Origin: Sphingobium xenophagum NBRC 107872
GTDB lineage: Bacteria > Pseudomonadota > Alphaproteobacteria > Sphingomonadales > Sphingomonadaceae
Direction: 5' to 3'
DNA length: 64,000 nucleotides
NCBI RefSeq assembly: GCF_000367345.1
Contig: NZ_BARE01000016.1
Span: 1 to 64,000, forward strand
Of this stretch, positions 18,563 to 27,432 are shown piece by piece. A program made the translations under genes and the position numbers. Numbering within the stretch: the first letter of the stretch is position 1; the number at the start of each line of letters is the position of its first letter. Under the pieces are notes generated by a model, which made no database searches, had not been told where the DNA came from, and worked only from the letters and a program-made list of their open reading frames with translations.

Positions 18563-19572
18563 GGCGTCGAAACCCCGGCGCAGCAGATCGTCTTTTCAAA
18601 CAGCATGAACTGGGCATTGTCCTTGCCGGGCGCATGTTTGGCGCTGGTCCAAAGCGCGCCTGGCCGCCCGACATTGACGCACTGGCCACCCTTGACCGGT
18701 TCCATCAGCTGGAACTTGTAGCGGCTCTTGGTCCAGACCGGCTGCGGGATGAACGAGCAGCCATCCGCTGAACTGACGGTAAGGGCGCCAAGCCGCCCCA
18801 TCATGAAGACGCCGCGCGCGGCGAGCCCCGCCCAGGCCTCGACGCTGTCGCTAAAATGGATGTCGCCAGCGATCGGATAGGTCGCGCCCCAGGATCCCAT
18901 GCACCAGAAGAGCGGATCGACGACCTTGCCCGCAGCGGCCGCAGCGCTGTCGGCCATGCAGGCAAGGCCTGCGGCCGGATTGCCGAACAGGATTGCCTCT
19001 GGCTGGATGATCGCGCCCAAAGTCGCCGACTGCCAGGTCGGCAGTACCTCGGTGATCATCGCGACGTCGAAGCCATCATCCTCGATGCAGGGCAGGTCGG
19101 TGAACATGTCGAGCATCTTCCATACCGGCGCGATATAATAATGCATCTGCGCGAACATCTTGCGCGTGTTGGTGCCGTCGGCGATGCTGGTCTGGCTGCC
19201 CTGTAGTCTGCCGCCGGTCGGCATGATGTCAGCGCCCAGCGCCATCATGCAGCCAGGCTCGGTCACAACATCGACCATGCGATTGGGCGACCAGAAGCTG
19301 ACCTTCACGCCGAACCAGAATGTCACGCCCTTGCGGCACGCGCATAAAGGCTTGGATGCCGATTGCGCGTCGAGCGCCTTGCCGAGCGGATCGCTCGGAC
19401 CCACCTTTACCCCGCCGATGGTGATTGGGAAAATGCAGTTCCAGCGCACCTTGGTGATCGGGTTGAATATCGTGCCCGCCTCGCATTTGGAGGCATGGGC
19501 GGGGGACGCGATCGCCAGTGCCGCGAGGGCCGAGCCGAGCGTTAAAACGCTTCGGACAGAGAGCATCTTCAT
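18559..19572 (-). CDS. traU: TraU, F-type conjugal transfer protein
   Basis: 337 residues with a signal peptide (LGSALAALAIASPAHAS). The opening CEAGTIFNPITKVRWNCIFPI and the CACRKGVTFWFGVKVSFWSP and MVDVVTEPGCMM segments are characteristic of TraU, a periplasmic Cys-rich protein required for DNA transfer and stable mating pairs rather than pilus growth. Overlaps traW by 4 bases. Many conserved Cys are consistent with the disulfide enzymes encoded in the same operon. Confidence 0.95.
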   Translation of the reverse strand: MKMLSVRSVLTLGSALAALAIASPAHASKCEAGTIFNPITKVRWNCIFPITIGGVKVGPSDPLGKALDAQSASKPLCACRKGVTFWFGVKVSFWSPNRMVDVVTEPGCMMALGADIMPTGGRLQGSQTSIADGTNTRKMFAQMHYYIAPVWKMLDMFTDLPCIEDDGFDVAMITEVLPTWQSATLGAIIQPEAILFGNPAAGLACMADSAAAAAGKVVDPLFWCMGSWGATYPIAGDIHFSDSVEAWAGLAARGVFMMGRLGALTVSSADGCSFIPQPVWTKSRYKFQLMEPVKGGQCVNVGRPGALWTSAKHAPGKDNAQFMLFEKTICCAGVSTP

Positions 19573-20225
19573 CGCGCAGCCCTCCGCGGACTTGGGGCCA
19601 TGACGACCTCGGTCAGCACCAGCTTTTGCCCCACCTGCGCGACGATCACCGGGGCGACCGTCAGGCCAAGCCGTGCCTTTACGCGCTCTTCGAGCAGGAA
19701 CAGCGCCCGGCCGTACCGCTCGCCCAATGTGATGGCATCGGCGTGCGTATCTGCGGCCTGGGAAAGACCGCCGGCGGCGAGCAGGATGAAATCGGCAGGC
19801 CTTGCGGTGCGTAGCGCCCAGGCAAGATCGCTGGGGTGCACTATGATCAGCCGCTGAGGCAGCGACACATAGGCAAGCGGATTGAAGCTATAGCCTTTGG
19901 CGTAAAGCAGCTTTTCGCCCGGTAACCGAATATCCTGATCGAGGGTGTAGAAAGGCACGACCGTTCGGCGGCGATCGGCGCGGGCGATGCCGAGCGCGGC
20001 AGGCTTCATCGCCGACCAGCGCTCACGCGGGCCAAAGGCGGCTTTCATGTCGGGAACATGCGTGGCGCGGCTTTCGATCTCGCTCAGCGCATCGGGCTCG
20101 GCGATCGGCCAGGTGCGGCCGATAATGCTGGTCGCGGCCGTGACGGGGGCGTGCGTCAGCAGTCCTGGCATCAGCGCCAATGGCGCTATTGCCCATAGGG
20201 CATGACGAGAGCGCGTTGGACCCAT
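19569..20225 (-). CDS. traW: TraW, F-type pilus assembly protein
   Basis: 218 residues from ATG 20225, which starts a clear signal peptide (ALWAIAPLALMPGLLTHAPV) and lies 4 bases after the preceding stop. Starts at 20240 and 20264 are possible. The sequence TSIIGRTWPIAEPDALSEIE after the signal, and the C-terminal half with YSFNPLAYVSLPQRLIIV, are typical of TraW. TraW works with TrbC and TraF/H during pilus assembly in the periplasm. Confidence 0.9.
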   Translation of the reverse strand: MGPTRSRHALWAIAPLALMPGLLTHAPVTAATSIIGRTWPIAEPDALSEIESRATHVPDMKAAFGPRERWSAMKPAALGIARADRRRTVVPFYTLDQDIRLPGEKLLYAKGYSFNPLAYVSLPQRLIIVHPSDLAWALRTARPADFILLAAGGLSQAADTHADAITLGERYGRALFLLEERVKARLGLTVAPVIVAQVGQKLVLTEVVMAPSPRRAAR

Positions 20226-20229
20226 GCTT

Positions 20230-20466
20230 CTAGCGCCCATGACGCCGTCTCCAATATGGCGCACGGTTCTCGCGCGCCTCGCCGATCGCGGCGCTGATCA
20301 GCGCCGCTATCGCAATGACCGCAATAACCGCGCCGAGAATGCGGACGACCGCGGGCACGGTCGGCAATTGCCAGGCGATACAGGATTGCACGAGCACAAG
20401 GCCCTGGCTGCCGATCAGCAGACGGATGGGTCCTGGCGCGGGCGTGGCGGAGAAGATGCCGTTCAC
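20230..20466 (-). CDS. Small single-helix membrane protein of the tra operon
   Basis: 78 residues from a GTG at 20466 that overlaps the preceding stop in a GTGA arrangement; a longer frame starting at 20628 would run across the neighbouring gene. One strong transmembrane helix (VRILGAVIAVIAIAALISAAIG, described here by its 20-residue core at about residues 40-60) and a basic C-terminus (YWRRRHGR). It occupies the position of TrbI between TraC and TraW in the F order, but I see no sequence proof of that identity. Confidence 0.6.
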   Translation of the reverse strand: MNGIFSATPAPGPIRLLIGSQGLVLVQSCIAWQLPTVPAVVRILGAVIAVIAIAALISAAIGEARENRAPYWRRRHGR

Positions 20467-20882
20467 ATCCGCCTCCACCGCTGGATCATGGCATGAAAGC
20501 GCTCGGCGACTGCATCCCAGGGAATAAGGATCAGACCTGTCGAGCCCGCGCCCATTCCGGCGCAGATGCCGATGAAGATGCCTTCCGCAAGCGGTGCCTG
20601 GAAGAGCCACGCCGCCGCAAATGCACAAAACGCAGCATTGGCGATGCCGCCGGTCACCAACATTATATAGCTCATCCGCGCATGATGGCGTTCCGCCTGG
20701 ATGACCGTGACGATCGCCTGCGCGACCGCGTCGATACCAAGTGCCGGGTTGCTCACGCTGCGCGCATAGGCAAGGAGCCCATGGACATCGTCTCCGACGT
20801 CGAGGCCAAGATCGAAGCCATTGGCGTGATCGGCCTTCACTGCGCCCTCCAGTGCTTGAAGCGTGAGAAGACCATCCCGCAT
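20463..20882 (-). CDS. Membrane protein of the tra operon, unknown function
   Basis: 139 residues from ATG 20882 (an upstream frame to 21047 lies wholly inside the preceding gene). The first 80 residues are soluble (GFDLGLDVGDDVHGLLAYAR), followed by two hydrophobic segments, IMLVTGGIANAAFCAFAAA and LAEGIFIGICAGMGAGSTGL. The overlap of 46 bases with the preceding gene and 4 bases with the next shows it belongs to the operon. No known family recognised. Confidence 0.6.
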   Translation of the reverse strand: MRDGLLTLQALEGAVKADHANGFDLGLDVGDDVHGLLAYARSVSNPALGIDAVAQAIVTVIQAERHHARMSYIMLVTGGIANAAFCAFAAAWLFQAPLAEGIFIGICAGMGAGSTGLILIPWDAVAERFHAMIQRWRRM

Positions 20883-21166
20883 GCGCCCGACAGGCCGATC
20901 AGCAGCATGCCGCTCGCACAGCAGGCGGCAGCCACGAGGATGCCCGCCCGTATGGCGTGGAGCGGCGGCTGATGGAGCGCGATCCCGGCTATGATGACGA
21001 GACTGCCCATCATGCAGGTTTCGATGGCCACCAGCCGCAGTCGCCAATGGAAAGCGGCGGCCTCGGCGCGACGGGCGACACGCGCTTCGATCATCGCTTC
21101 GATCGCCGGGTCGTTTTCCCAGTCGAGCGCCAGCTGATCGGGATGGGTTACAGGCTTGTGCGTCAT
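20837..21166 (-). CDS. Small membrane protein of the tra operon, unknown function
   Basis: 109 residues from ATG 21166, which overlaps the traC stop by 4 bases. Starts MTHKPVTHPDQLALDW, then a charged helix (IEAMIEARVARRAEAA) and two transmembrane helices, around residues 48-66 and 72-95. It is one of three consecutive small membrane proteins between TraC and TraW, where F has TrbI and a few others. Role in the inner-membrane complex is inferred. Confidence 0.6.
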   Translation of the reverse strand: MTHKPVTHPDQLALDWENDPAIEAMIEARVARRAEAAAFHWRLRLVAIETCMMGSLVIIAGIALHQPPLHAIRAGILVAAACCASGMLLIGLSGACGMVFSRFKHWRAQ

Positions 21167-23685
21167 GCTGCCCTCCCGCCCTGCCGAGTATTTCCGCTCA
21201 GTATTTGGGCCGGATCGACACCGGCCAGTTCGCACACCGCTTCCAGCGGATTGCGACCGGCCCGCACAAGCGCCTCGAAGGCGGCAACCTCGTTGGGCGC
21301 AGAAGTATTGATCCAGTAGCTGAAGGGATCGACCACCAGTCGCGCGATGCCGAGGCCCAATGGACTGTCGATGAACACTTCGGAATAGTTGGGCTTGGCG
21401 TTCCGGACCGATTTCAGAAGATCGAGGACGAACCCCGAATAGTCGAGGATCTTGTTATCTACCGCCTTGTCATAGGTGGAACCCTGGAGCAGGAATTTGG
21501 TCGCGGCATTTTCCAGGATCACCTGTCCGGTGCCGCCAAAGAGCATGAGGTCGTTCATGCTCTGGAGCACGATGCCAAAGCTACCCTGATATTTGCGCGC
21601 GCGGCGATAGCCCTGGCCGAATGCCTCGGCGAGACGGGAGAGGTCCTGCCCGTCGCTGCGGGTCATGAACTGCGCGGCCTCGTCGCACAGGACGAAGCGG
21701 GGTTTGTCGCGGGCCGAAAGATAGAGTTCCTGCGTGACCGCGTTCACCACTACCATCACGATCACGTTGAAGAGGTCAGGCAGCGCCTTCAGGCGTTCGA
21801 GCTCCAGCACCACGAATTCGTCGCGCGAGATGTCGAGTGTCGAACGACCATTGAAGAAATGGCCATAGGCGCCCTGCGACCCGAAATCGCGCAGGTTGAA
21901 CGCCAGTTCGCGCGCGACCGGTACCAGATGATCGACCCGGTCGAGGTCGGAGGCGGCATTGTCGGGATAGCGGCCGAGCCAATGCCGCACCGCGTCGATG
22001 CCGTCTTCGCCGCGCCCGCTATCGACCGTCCATTGCACGGCGGATTTGAGCAGGTTCCATTCCGATGTGGTGACGGGCTTGCGGGTCGAGGCGTTCGCCA
22101 TTTCCGCGACGATCGCGACCGCCATGGCAATGGCCGACTGCTTGTCTTCGCCGTCGAGCGCCAGCCCCATATCGAAAGGGTTGAGCACCAGGCGCTCCTC
22201 GCCAATGTCGATATAACGCCCCGAGCAGAGCGTGCAGAGCTTGCGGTAGCTGCCGCCGATATCGATGATGCGGATCAGCGCGCCCTGCGCATAATATTGC
22301 TGGCACAAATTATTGAGCAGGAAACTTTTGCCTGCTCCGGACTCAGCCGAAACGATGAAATTATAATTGTTGATCCGCGGGTCGAAGAGATCGAGTGTGA
22401 TGAGCTGCCCCTTGCGGCCCACGTAGAGAAGGGCCGGGCGGCCGCCGCCGCGAAAATCGGTCTGGACCGGCGCCATGAGGCTGGCGGCCTTCACGGCCAT
22501 GCGGAAATCGCGTTCCAACAGTTTCATTGTCTGCTTCTCGGGATAGAGCCCAAAGGGCAGGCTGGCAGCGAGCAGCACGGGAAGCAGATAGCTTTCTTCC
22601 TGCACCATGAAGGGCAGGGGTTCTGATTCCCACAATCGCTTGGCGCGCGCCGCCATCTCGCGCGCCTGCGCGCTGTCGCGACCGAAGACCCACATGGTAG
22701 GGATCACCGAGACGAACCGGCTGTTTGACGCTTCATCGAGAATCCAGCCAATCTCCTCGATCTGCTTGCCAACCTCGACTGCAAAACTGCCCGCGGCCTT
22801 CTGCGCCGAGAGGATCTGGGCGCGCTTGTGGATTTCGAACTGCGAATGGTCGAACAGGACCGAGAGGCAATAGAGGAACGGCCCACCAATCTGGTCGCTG
22901 TCCTCGGCAGAGCCGCGCATCCCGCCCATAAGACGGTTCGCGCGCTCGGCGGTGATCCGGCGTGCGGGCGCCTTGGGCGTGAGGCATCGCGCCACCTGGT
23001 TACCCAGAAAGACTTCCGGGCCCTCGAAGCAGAGGTCAGGTCCAGCCTCGATAATCTGTCGCGCGATCGACGGGGCGGGCATGCCGCCCATGCTTTCGCT
23101 CAGGAACACCCCCGGCGCAGGCGCGAAGACGCCGTTGAAGATCCGGCGATAGAAGCTGACCAGTTCGTCGGGCGGCAAACGCCGAATGCCCATCTTCGCC
23201 AGTTGCTCTTCCACCTGGCGGCGCAGGTCAGCGCCGAGCTTCACCCGCGTCTTGATCGCGAGGAACAACCGGAAGTCGCGTACCGGGATGGCATGGAGCG
23301 CATCTAGCCCCCTGGTTCCGCCGCGCAGATAGTCGGCCGTGCGCCGGGCCGAGGCCTGGACCAGCGGGTCTGGCCTGACCTTCATATCGAGATAGGCATC
23401 AAGCGCAGGATCAATCAGCGGATCGGCGAAGGTGATGAGCTGGAGGACCGTGCCTTCGGGGAAATGAATGTTGAGCAGCCCGAGCAACGCCTGTTGCACA
23501 TGGGCGAACATATAGGCGGACGGCACAAGCTCCCAGGCCTGGCCCCAGCCATCGTCGATGCAGAGGAAAGCTTCCTCCTCTTCGACCCAGGCGACCATCG
23601 GCAGGAAATCCGAATAGGCGTCGCGGGTCACGGCGGCGCGCAGGCGCTGATAGCTCAGACCCTTGTGGCCGGGCCGCGCGCTCAT
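21163..23685 (-). CDS. traC: TraC, VirB4-like ATPase of the F-type secretion system
   Basis: 840 residues. Walker A SGAGKSF lies near residue 450 (in SAESGAGKSFLLNNL) and Walker B FVLCDEAAQF near residue 665, both typical of VirB4/TraC ATPases that power pilus assembly and substrate transfer at the inner membrane. The N-terminal half contains the TraC-specific domain. Overlaps traV by 4 bases. Length is close to F TraC (875). Confidence 0.96.
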   Translation of the reverse strand: MSARPGHKGLSYQRLRAAVTRDAYSDFLPMVAWVEEEEAFLCIDDGWGQAWELVPSAYMFAHVQQALLGLLNIHFPEGTVLQLITFADPLIDPALDAYLDMKVRPDPLVQASARRTADYLRGGTRGLDALHAIPVRDFRLFLAIKTRVKLGADLRRQVEEQLAKMGIRRLPPDELVSFYRRIFNGVFAPAPGVFLSESMGGMPAPSIARQIIEAGPDLCFEGPEVFLGNQVARCLTPKAPARRITAERANRLMGGMRGSAEDSDQIGGPFLYCLSVLFDHSQFEIHKRAQILSAQKAAGSFAVEVGKQIEEIGWILDEASNSRFVSVIPTMWVFGRDSAQAREMAARAKRLWESEPLPFMVQEESYLLPVLLAASLPFGLYPEKQTMKLLERDFRMAVKAASLMAPVQTDFRGGGRPALLYVGRKGQLITLDLFDPRINNYNFIVSAESGAGKSFLLNNLCQQYYAQGALIRIIDIGGSYRKLCTLCSGRYIDIGEERLVLNPFDMGLALDGEDKQSAIAMAVAIVAEMANASTRKPVTTSEWNLLKSAVQWTVDSGRGEDGIDAVRHWLGRYPDNAASDLDRVDHLVPVARELAFNLRDFGSQGAYGHFFNGRSTLDISRDEFVVLELERLKALPDLFNVIVMVVVNAVTQELYLSARDKPRFVLCDEAAQFMTRSDGQDLSRLAEAFGQGYRRARKYQGSFGIVLQSMNDLMLFGGTGQVILENAATKFLLQGSTYDKAVDNKILDYSGFVLDLLKSVRNAKPNYSEVFIDSPLGLGIARLVVDPFSYWINTSAPNEVAAFEALVRAGRNPLEAVCELAGVDPAQILSGNTRQGGRAA

Positions 23686-24314
23686 GGCCGTTTGTCCGGA
23701 TGGACGGTAAGCGGCATGGCCTCTTGCGTCGGCGCGTCCGTGCCGCCCGGTTCGCGCTCACGCATCGTGCGCAGCACCGGTGGCGCAGGCGTTTGCCCTC
23801 CTGGTTCCACCAGATAGTCGCCCACGACCCAGGCGGGCCGATCGATGATCGAATAGACATAGCGGGCCATATAGAGCCGGTCGGGGCGCTGCTTGTCGGC
23901 ATAGGGAAGGATCAATGTCCGGATCGTGCGCGAAGGGCGCAGCATCGGCGATCCGGGAGCCTCGATCAGCGCGCCGACATTGCCCTGGCCAGGTTGCGCC
24001 ATAGCCGGGGGTGTCGCCATAGCCCTGGCGGGGCCCAAATCTCTGCCGCGGGCTCTCTTCTTGTCCGGAGCGAGCAGCTTGCGATCATAGGTCACTGCAG
24101 GATCGGATCTTGAGGCACGGCCTGCGACCGCATCGGCATAGGCTTGGCCCGGATGGATGCACTGGCCATGGTCGCTATTCTTGCACGAGAATTTCTCGCT
24201 ATAGGGCGACATCACCGATCCGATAGTCGCGCAGCCGGGCAGCGCGAGAAGGGGCAGCAGGAGGAGGCAGGGTCGGAGCATCTTCATGGCTTTGTCTCCC
24301 ATGGGCGCGGACAT
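23682..24314 (-). CDS. traV: TraV, outer-membrane lipoprotein of the conjugation channel
   Basis: 210 residues from ATG 24314, coupled to traB by a 1-base TGATG overlap. Lipobox LPGC with Cys28 after a hydrophobic stretch, as in TraV/VirB7 lipoproteins that anchor the TraB-TraK core complex. CKNSDHGQCIHPGQAYADAV after the lipobox is typical of TraV. The C-terminal part is Pro-rich and disordered-looking. Confidence 0.92.
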   Translation of the reverse strand: MSAPMGDKAMKMLRPCLLLLPLLALPGCATIGSVMSPYSEKFSCKNSDHGQCIHPGQAYADAVAGRASRSDPAVTYDRKLLAPDKKRARGRDLGPARAMATPPAMAQPGQGNVGALIEAPGSPMLRPSRTIRTLILPYADKQRPDRLYMARYVYSIIDRPAWVVGDYLVEPGGQTPAPPVLRTMREREPGGTDAPTQEAMPLTVHPDKRP

Positions 24315-25642
24315 CAGAATTTGACTCCCGCGCCGGGTTTGATTTCGAGGGTGGCGCCCTCCTGGATCACCACGACCACATCCTTGGCGGCACCCACCTC
24401 GACGATGGGACCAGCCTGGCGGGCGAGATCGAGATAGAAGTCGGTGAGCTTGTCCGAGGATTTGGAGAGCCCCCCGGCAATGCCCGTCTTGGCGGCATCG
24501 GCGGCATCAAGCGTGCGGACCGTTCCCAGCGCTGAGGTCGAAGTATTGCCAAACGTGCTTTCGACCGACTGCGAAATGCCGCTGATGGTCCCGGCAATGA
24601 AGGCGCGCGCCAGCGTCGCCCCGGCGCGCGTCACTACCTTGCCCGACAGGCCCTTCTTGCCGTCGGTATCTACGAAGAAGCCCTTGACCGGTTGATCGAC
24701 GATCGAATGCTCGTCGAAATCCACGCAGGAAAGCGATACGAGCTGGACCTCGACCCGCTCCTTGGCAAGACTCCCGGTGGCGTTGCCGACCACAAAGCAG
24801 CCCGCTAGGTTTGCCTTCACCTCATTAGGCAGGACCGCGGGCGCCTGCACCCGGGCGATGATGGGTTCAGGATTACTGGTCGCGTCTCGGCTCGCCAGCG
24901 CGTCGATCCCGGTCAGGAGCCGCGCCTTCATGAAACCAGGCGGTAAATAGATCGTCCGACTCTTTTTTTTGGAGGAGGATGACGTGTCGGCCGCGCCCTG
25001 GGCCATGACCGGACCGGCCGCCGAGCCGATCGCGCCGACCGTCTTTTCGACCGGCGGCGCGGGCGGGGCAGGTGGCGCAACCGGCCCGGTGGGCGGCGCA
25101 GGCAGCCTGTCGGCATCCGCGCTGATGTCGCCGGTCTCGGGCGGGTAGGGCAGGGCTGGAACGCTGTCCGGCAGGGCGGGGGGCAGGTCGCCATCCATGG
25201 TCTGACTGCCTGGAGCCGTTGTGTTGCCCGTGAGCACTTTGCCTTCTTCGATCGCGCTGACGCGGTCGCCCAGTAACTGCTGGCCATCGAGGACCTTTTT
25301 CAAATCCCCGCGCAGTTTGACCTCGAGACTGTCGCCGCGCAGCCCCGCGCCCATGTTAAGCGAGGCGGCGGGATCGGTGGGCTTGACGTCCTCTTTGCTG
25401 CCCGATGCCGCGTAGAGCCCGATCCCGAGCGCGCCGACGGCAACGCCAACGGCGAGCTGGCGCGCGCGCAGTTTTTGCCGCGCCGACATTTTGGCCCACT
25501 GCGCCTTAAGGTCGAGCAAGGCCGGAGACGGACGGCGCGCGGCGTCATCCTTCGGTCCGGCGCTCTGGGCAGCAAGATGGGCCTGATAGGGCGACAGGCC
25601 ATCGGGCGTCTCCGCTGCGTCTTTGCTCTTGTCGCCGCTCAT
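24314..25642 (-). CDS. traB: TraB, VirB10-like core-complex protein
   Basis: 442 residues. Cytoplasmic N-terminus, one transmembrane helix around residues 65-82 (AVGVAVGALGIGLYAASG), a short coiled coil (GDLKKVLDGQQLLGDRVSAI), a Pro-rich spacer of about 60 residues that spans the periplasm, then the beta-rich VirB10/TraB domain with FMKARLLTGIDAL and GCFVVGNATG. It links inner and outer membrane in the secretion channel. 4-base overlap with traK. Confidence 0.95.
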   Translation of the reverse strand: MSGDKSKDAAETPDGLSPYQAHLAAQSAGPKDDAARRPSPALLDLKAQWAKMSARQKLRARQLAVGVAVGALGIGLYAASGSKEDVKPTDPAASLNMGAGLRGDSLEVKLRGDLKKVLDGQQLLGDRVSAIEEGKVLTGNTTAPGSQTMDGDLPPALPDSVPALPYPPETGDISADADRLPAPPTGPVAPPAPPAPPVEKTVGAIGSAAGPVMAQGAADTSSSSKKKSRTIYLPPGFMKARLLTGIDALASRDATSNPEPIIARVQAPAVLPNEVKANLAGCFVVGNATGSLAKERVEVQLVSLSCVDFDEHSIVDQPVKGFFVDTDGKKGLSGKVVTRAGATLARAFIAGTISGISQSVESTFGNTSTSALGTVRTLDAADAAKTGIAGGLSKSSDKLTDFYLDLARQAGPIVEVGAAKDVVVVIQEGATLEIKPGAGVKF

Positions 25643-26412
25643 TGTCCGCCTCCCCGGCGCACCACGACAAGTCGGGCCGTTTCGCCCGCATCAAGGCGGA
25701 CCCGGTCCAGCGTGACTGAAAAAATGCCTGCCCCAAGGGCGGGATCGACGAGCTGGCGCTCGTCCAGCGTCACCGCTGCCGTGGTTCGCACATGATATTG
25801 CGAGGCCGAGAGACCGGCCCCCTCGACGGCGATACGGCGTTGTTCGGTTATCGTCAGGCCCGGCAGCGCCGCAATGCCGACCGCTTCGCCCGACGGCGCG
25901 ACCTCGCTGAAAGAGGCAGGGATGCGATCGTCGAGCAGGGCCATGGTGATGGAGACGGCACGATCTTCATCGGCCAGCGCAGCCATCAAGGCGCTATTGG
26001 CCTGGGCACGCTGGCGTGCGCCGGGCACGAGTATCACCGTCTGCGCTGGAATTTCCGCCGGTTCAGCATAGAGCGGGTAGGTCGCGCCGTTGCAGTGCAC
26101 AAAGAACTCGGAAGGCTGCGTCACATAGCTGCGCGTGATCTGTCCCGCATCGTCGATCTCGCGGGCGAGGAACTTGATCCAGGCGTCCGATCCGCCTTTC
26201 TCGACGGCAAGACCTTTCTCGGCCGAGAATTTGATATCCTCGATCTCGCCGCCCTCGCACACGACATGGTTGATGTCGCGGTTGGAGAGACGGATCCGAC
26301 TGGTCTGATCGGGCAGCGCATGGAGCGTCTGGCCTGAGGCCGGGATCGCCAGCAGCATGAGCCCGGTTAGAGCGGCGCACGCTCCTATGCGCTGATTAGC
26401 GTGTTTCGACAT
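25639..26412 (-). CDS. traK: TraK, VirB9-like secretin-type core protein
   Basis: 257 residues with a signal peptide (LTGLMLLAIPASGQ). The sequence SNRDINHVVCEGGEIEDI and the late ITEQRRIAVEGAGLSASQYH segment fit TraK, which forms the outer-membrane ring with TraV and TraB. It overlaps traE by 17 bases and traB by 4. Confidence 0.92.
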   Translation of the reverse strand: MSKHANQRIGACAALTGLMLLAIPASGQTLHALPDQTSRIRLSNRDINHVVCEGGEIEDIKFSAEKGLAVEKGGSDAWIKFLAREIDDAGQITRSYVTQPSEFFVHCNGATYPLYAEPAEIPAQTVILVPGARQRAQANSALMAALADEDRAVSITMALLDDRIPASFSEVAPSGEAVGIAALPGLTITEQRRIAVEGAGLSASQYHVRTTAAVTLDERQLVDPALGAGIFSVTLDRVRLDAGETARLVVVRRGGGQ

Positions 26413-27031
26413 CGAATTGCTCCTCGGAAAGGCGCGTCAGCCAGAAACGGCCATTTTCAATGCCGTAGCCGATGCGTAAAATGCCCCGGAATTTGCGGAT
26501 TACGCCGCCGATGACACGGACCTTCTCGACCGGGACCACGATCTCATGGGCGGTCCAGCGGACCGGCTGATCGCCCCGGATATAGGTGGCGATCGACAGC
26601 GTCGGGTTGTTCGCCAGTTCGTCGAGCATGGCATTGAGGCTGTCGCGCATCGCGCCATAGGCGGAGGGGTGGACGAGCCCCAGCAGCTCCTGGAACTGCC
26701 GGTCGGCTGAGTAAGCCGACCAGGTACCCGACAGCGCGACGATGTTGCGCGTCATGGCGACGATGTAGGCTTCGGACGGTGTATTGCCCGAGACATGAAG
26801 ATCACCCGTGGCGCCAAAGGGGACGATCACCGTCCGGGCATTCTGGTTGGTCGTGTAGATGACCACGCCCAGCACGGCGGTGACGCCGAACATGCCCGCA
26901 ATGGCAACCTTGAGCAGGCGGTTTTCCTCGAACAGGTTGGCCGAGCCCTGCAGATAGCGATGGATGCCGTAGCTGGCAGGTTTGCCCAGCAGCGGATCCT
27001 CCTTTGTCTTATTTTGCCCGAACATGCCCAT
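26396..27031 (-). CDS. traE: TraE, VirB5/8-like inner-membrane conjugation protein
   Basis: 211 residues from the ATG at 27031, 5 bases after the traL stop; a longer frame to 27145 would run inside traL. One N-terminal transmembrane helix (VAIAGMFGVTAVLGVVIYTT) and a periplasmic domain with SEAYIVAMTRNIVALSGTWS. It is part of pilus assembly. Order and spacing (L-E-K-B-V-C) match the F operon. Confidence 0.93.
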   Translation of the reverse strand: MGMFGQNKTKEDPLLGKPASYGIHRYLQGSANLFEENRLLKVAIAGMFGVTAVLGVVIYTTNQNARTVIVPFGATGDLHVSGNTPSEAYIVAMTRNIVALSGTWSAYSADRQFQELLGLVHPSAYGAMRDSLNAMLDELANNPTLSIATYIRGDQPVRWTAHEIVVPVEKVRVIGGVIRKFRGILRIGYGIENGRFWLTRLSEEQFDVETR

Positions 27032-27036
27032 GGCGC

Positions 27037-27303
27037 TCACTCGAAGAAGCGGGTCTGGGTAGGACCCGGATAATAAGGAAAGGAAACAAGACCCCAGCGC
27101 CAGGCGAGATGGGGAAGATAGCCCCTGGGCTTGGTCCGCTTCCACGGGACGAAAAGGAGAAGGGCAGCGATGAGCGCCCAGCCGACAAGTCCGCCCACGA
27201 TCGCGGCCACGAAAATGCTCGAGGTCGCGAGCAGAAACTCGTCAGATCCAAACCACAGGATCTGGACGGGCCGATGCAGATATTGCGGAAGGCGTTCGTC
27301 CAT
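27037..27303 (-). CDS. traL: TraL, small inner-membrane conjugation protein
   Basis: 88 residues from ATG 27303. Starts MDERLPQYLHRPVQILWFG, the usual TraL N-terminus, followed by two hydrophobic helices (FLLATSSIFVAAIVGGLVG and ALIAALLLFVPW). The C-terminal HLAWRWGLVSFPYYPGPTQ is also typical (AWR and PYYPGPT). A longer start at 27327 overlaps the palindrome upstream and is less likely. Confidence 0.93.
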   Translation of the reverse strand: MDERLPQYLHRPVQILWFGSDEFLLATSSIFVAAIVGGLVGWALIAALLLFVPWKRTKPRGYLPHLAWRWGLVSFPYYPGPTQTRFFE

Positions 27304-27325
27304 CTGCCCTTCTCCTCTTGGCTTC

Positions 27326-27414
27326 ATGATACCTTCAAAGGTATCATCCTCCAGGAACCGACCATCGGTTCCCAGCCTGTTGCCGGTGGGGGAAGCGCCT
27401 GGTCAGCCAGGTGC
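27326..27414 (-). promoter_or_regulatory. Cluster of three hairpins in the traA-traL gap
   Basis: Three inverted repeats lie within 90 bases of the 129-base gap. First, ATGATACCTT (27326-27335) pairs perfectly with AAGGTATCAT (27338-27347). Second, GGAACCGA (27354-27361) pairs with TCGGTTCC (27365-27372). Third, 27395-27402 pairs with 27407-27414 (one G-U). They follow the pilin gene on the transcribed strand, so they may attenuate readthrough or protect the pilin mRNA, giving more pilin than the other Tra proteins. Confidence 0.6.
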
Positions 27415-27432
27415 CTGCCCCACCTTCGCGTC

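Noticed and set aside
21205..22626. 473-residue + strand frame
   Set aside because: Antisense to traC, whose Walker motifs are clear on the other strand.
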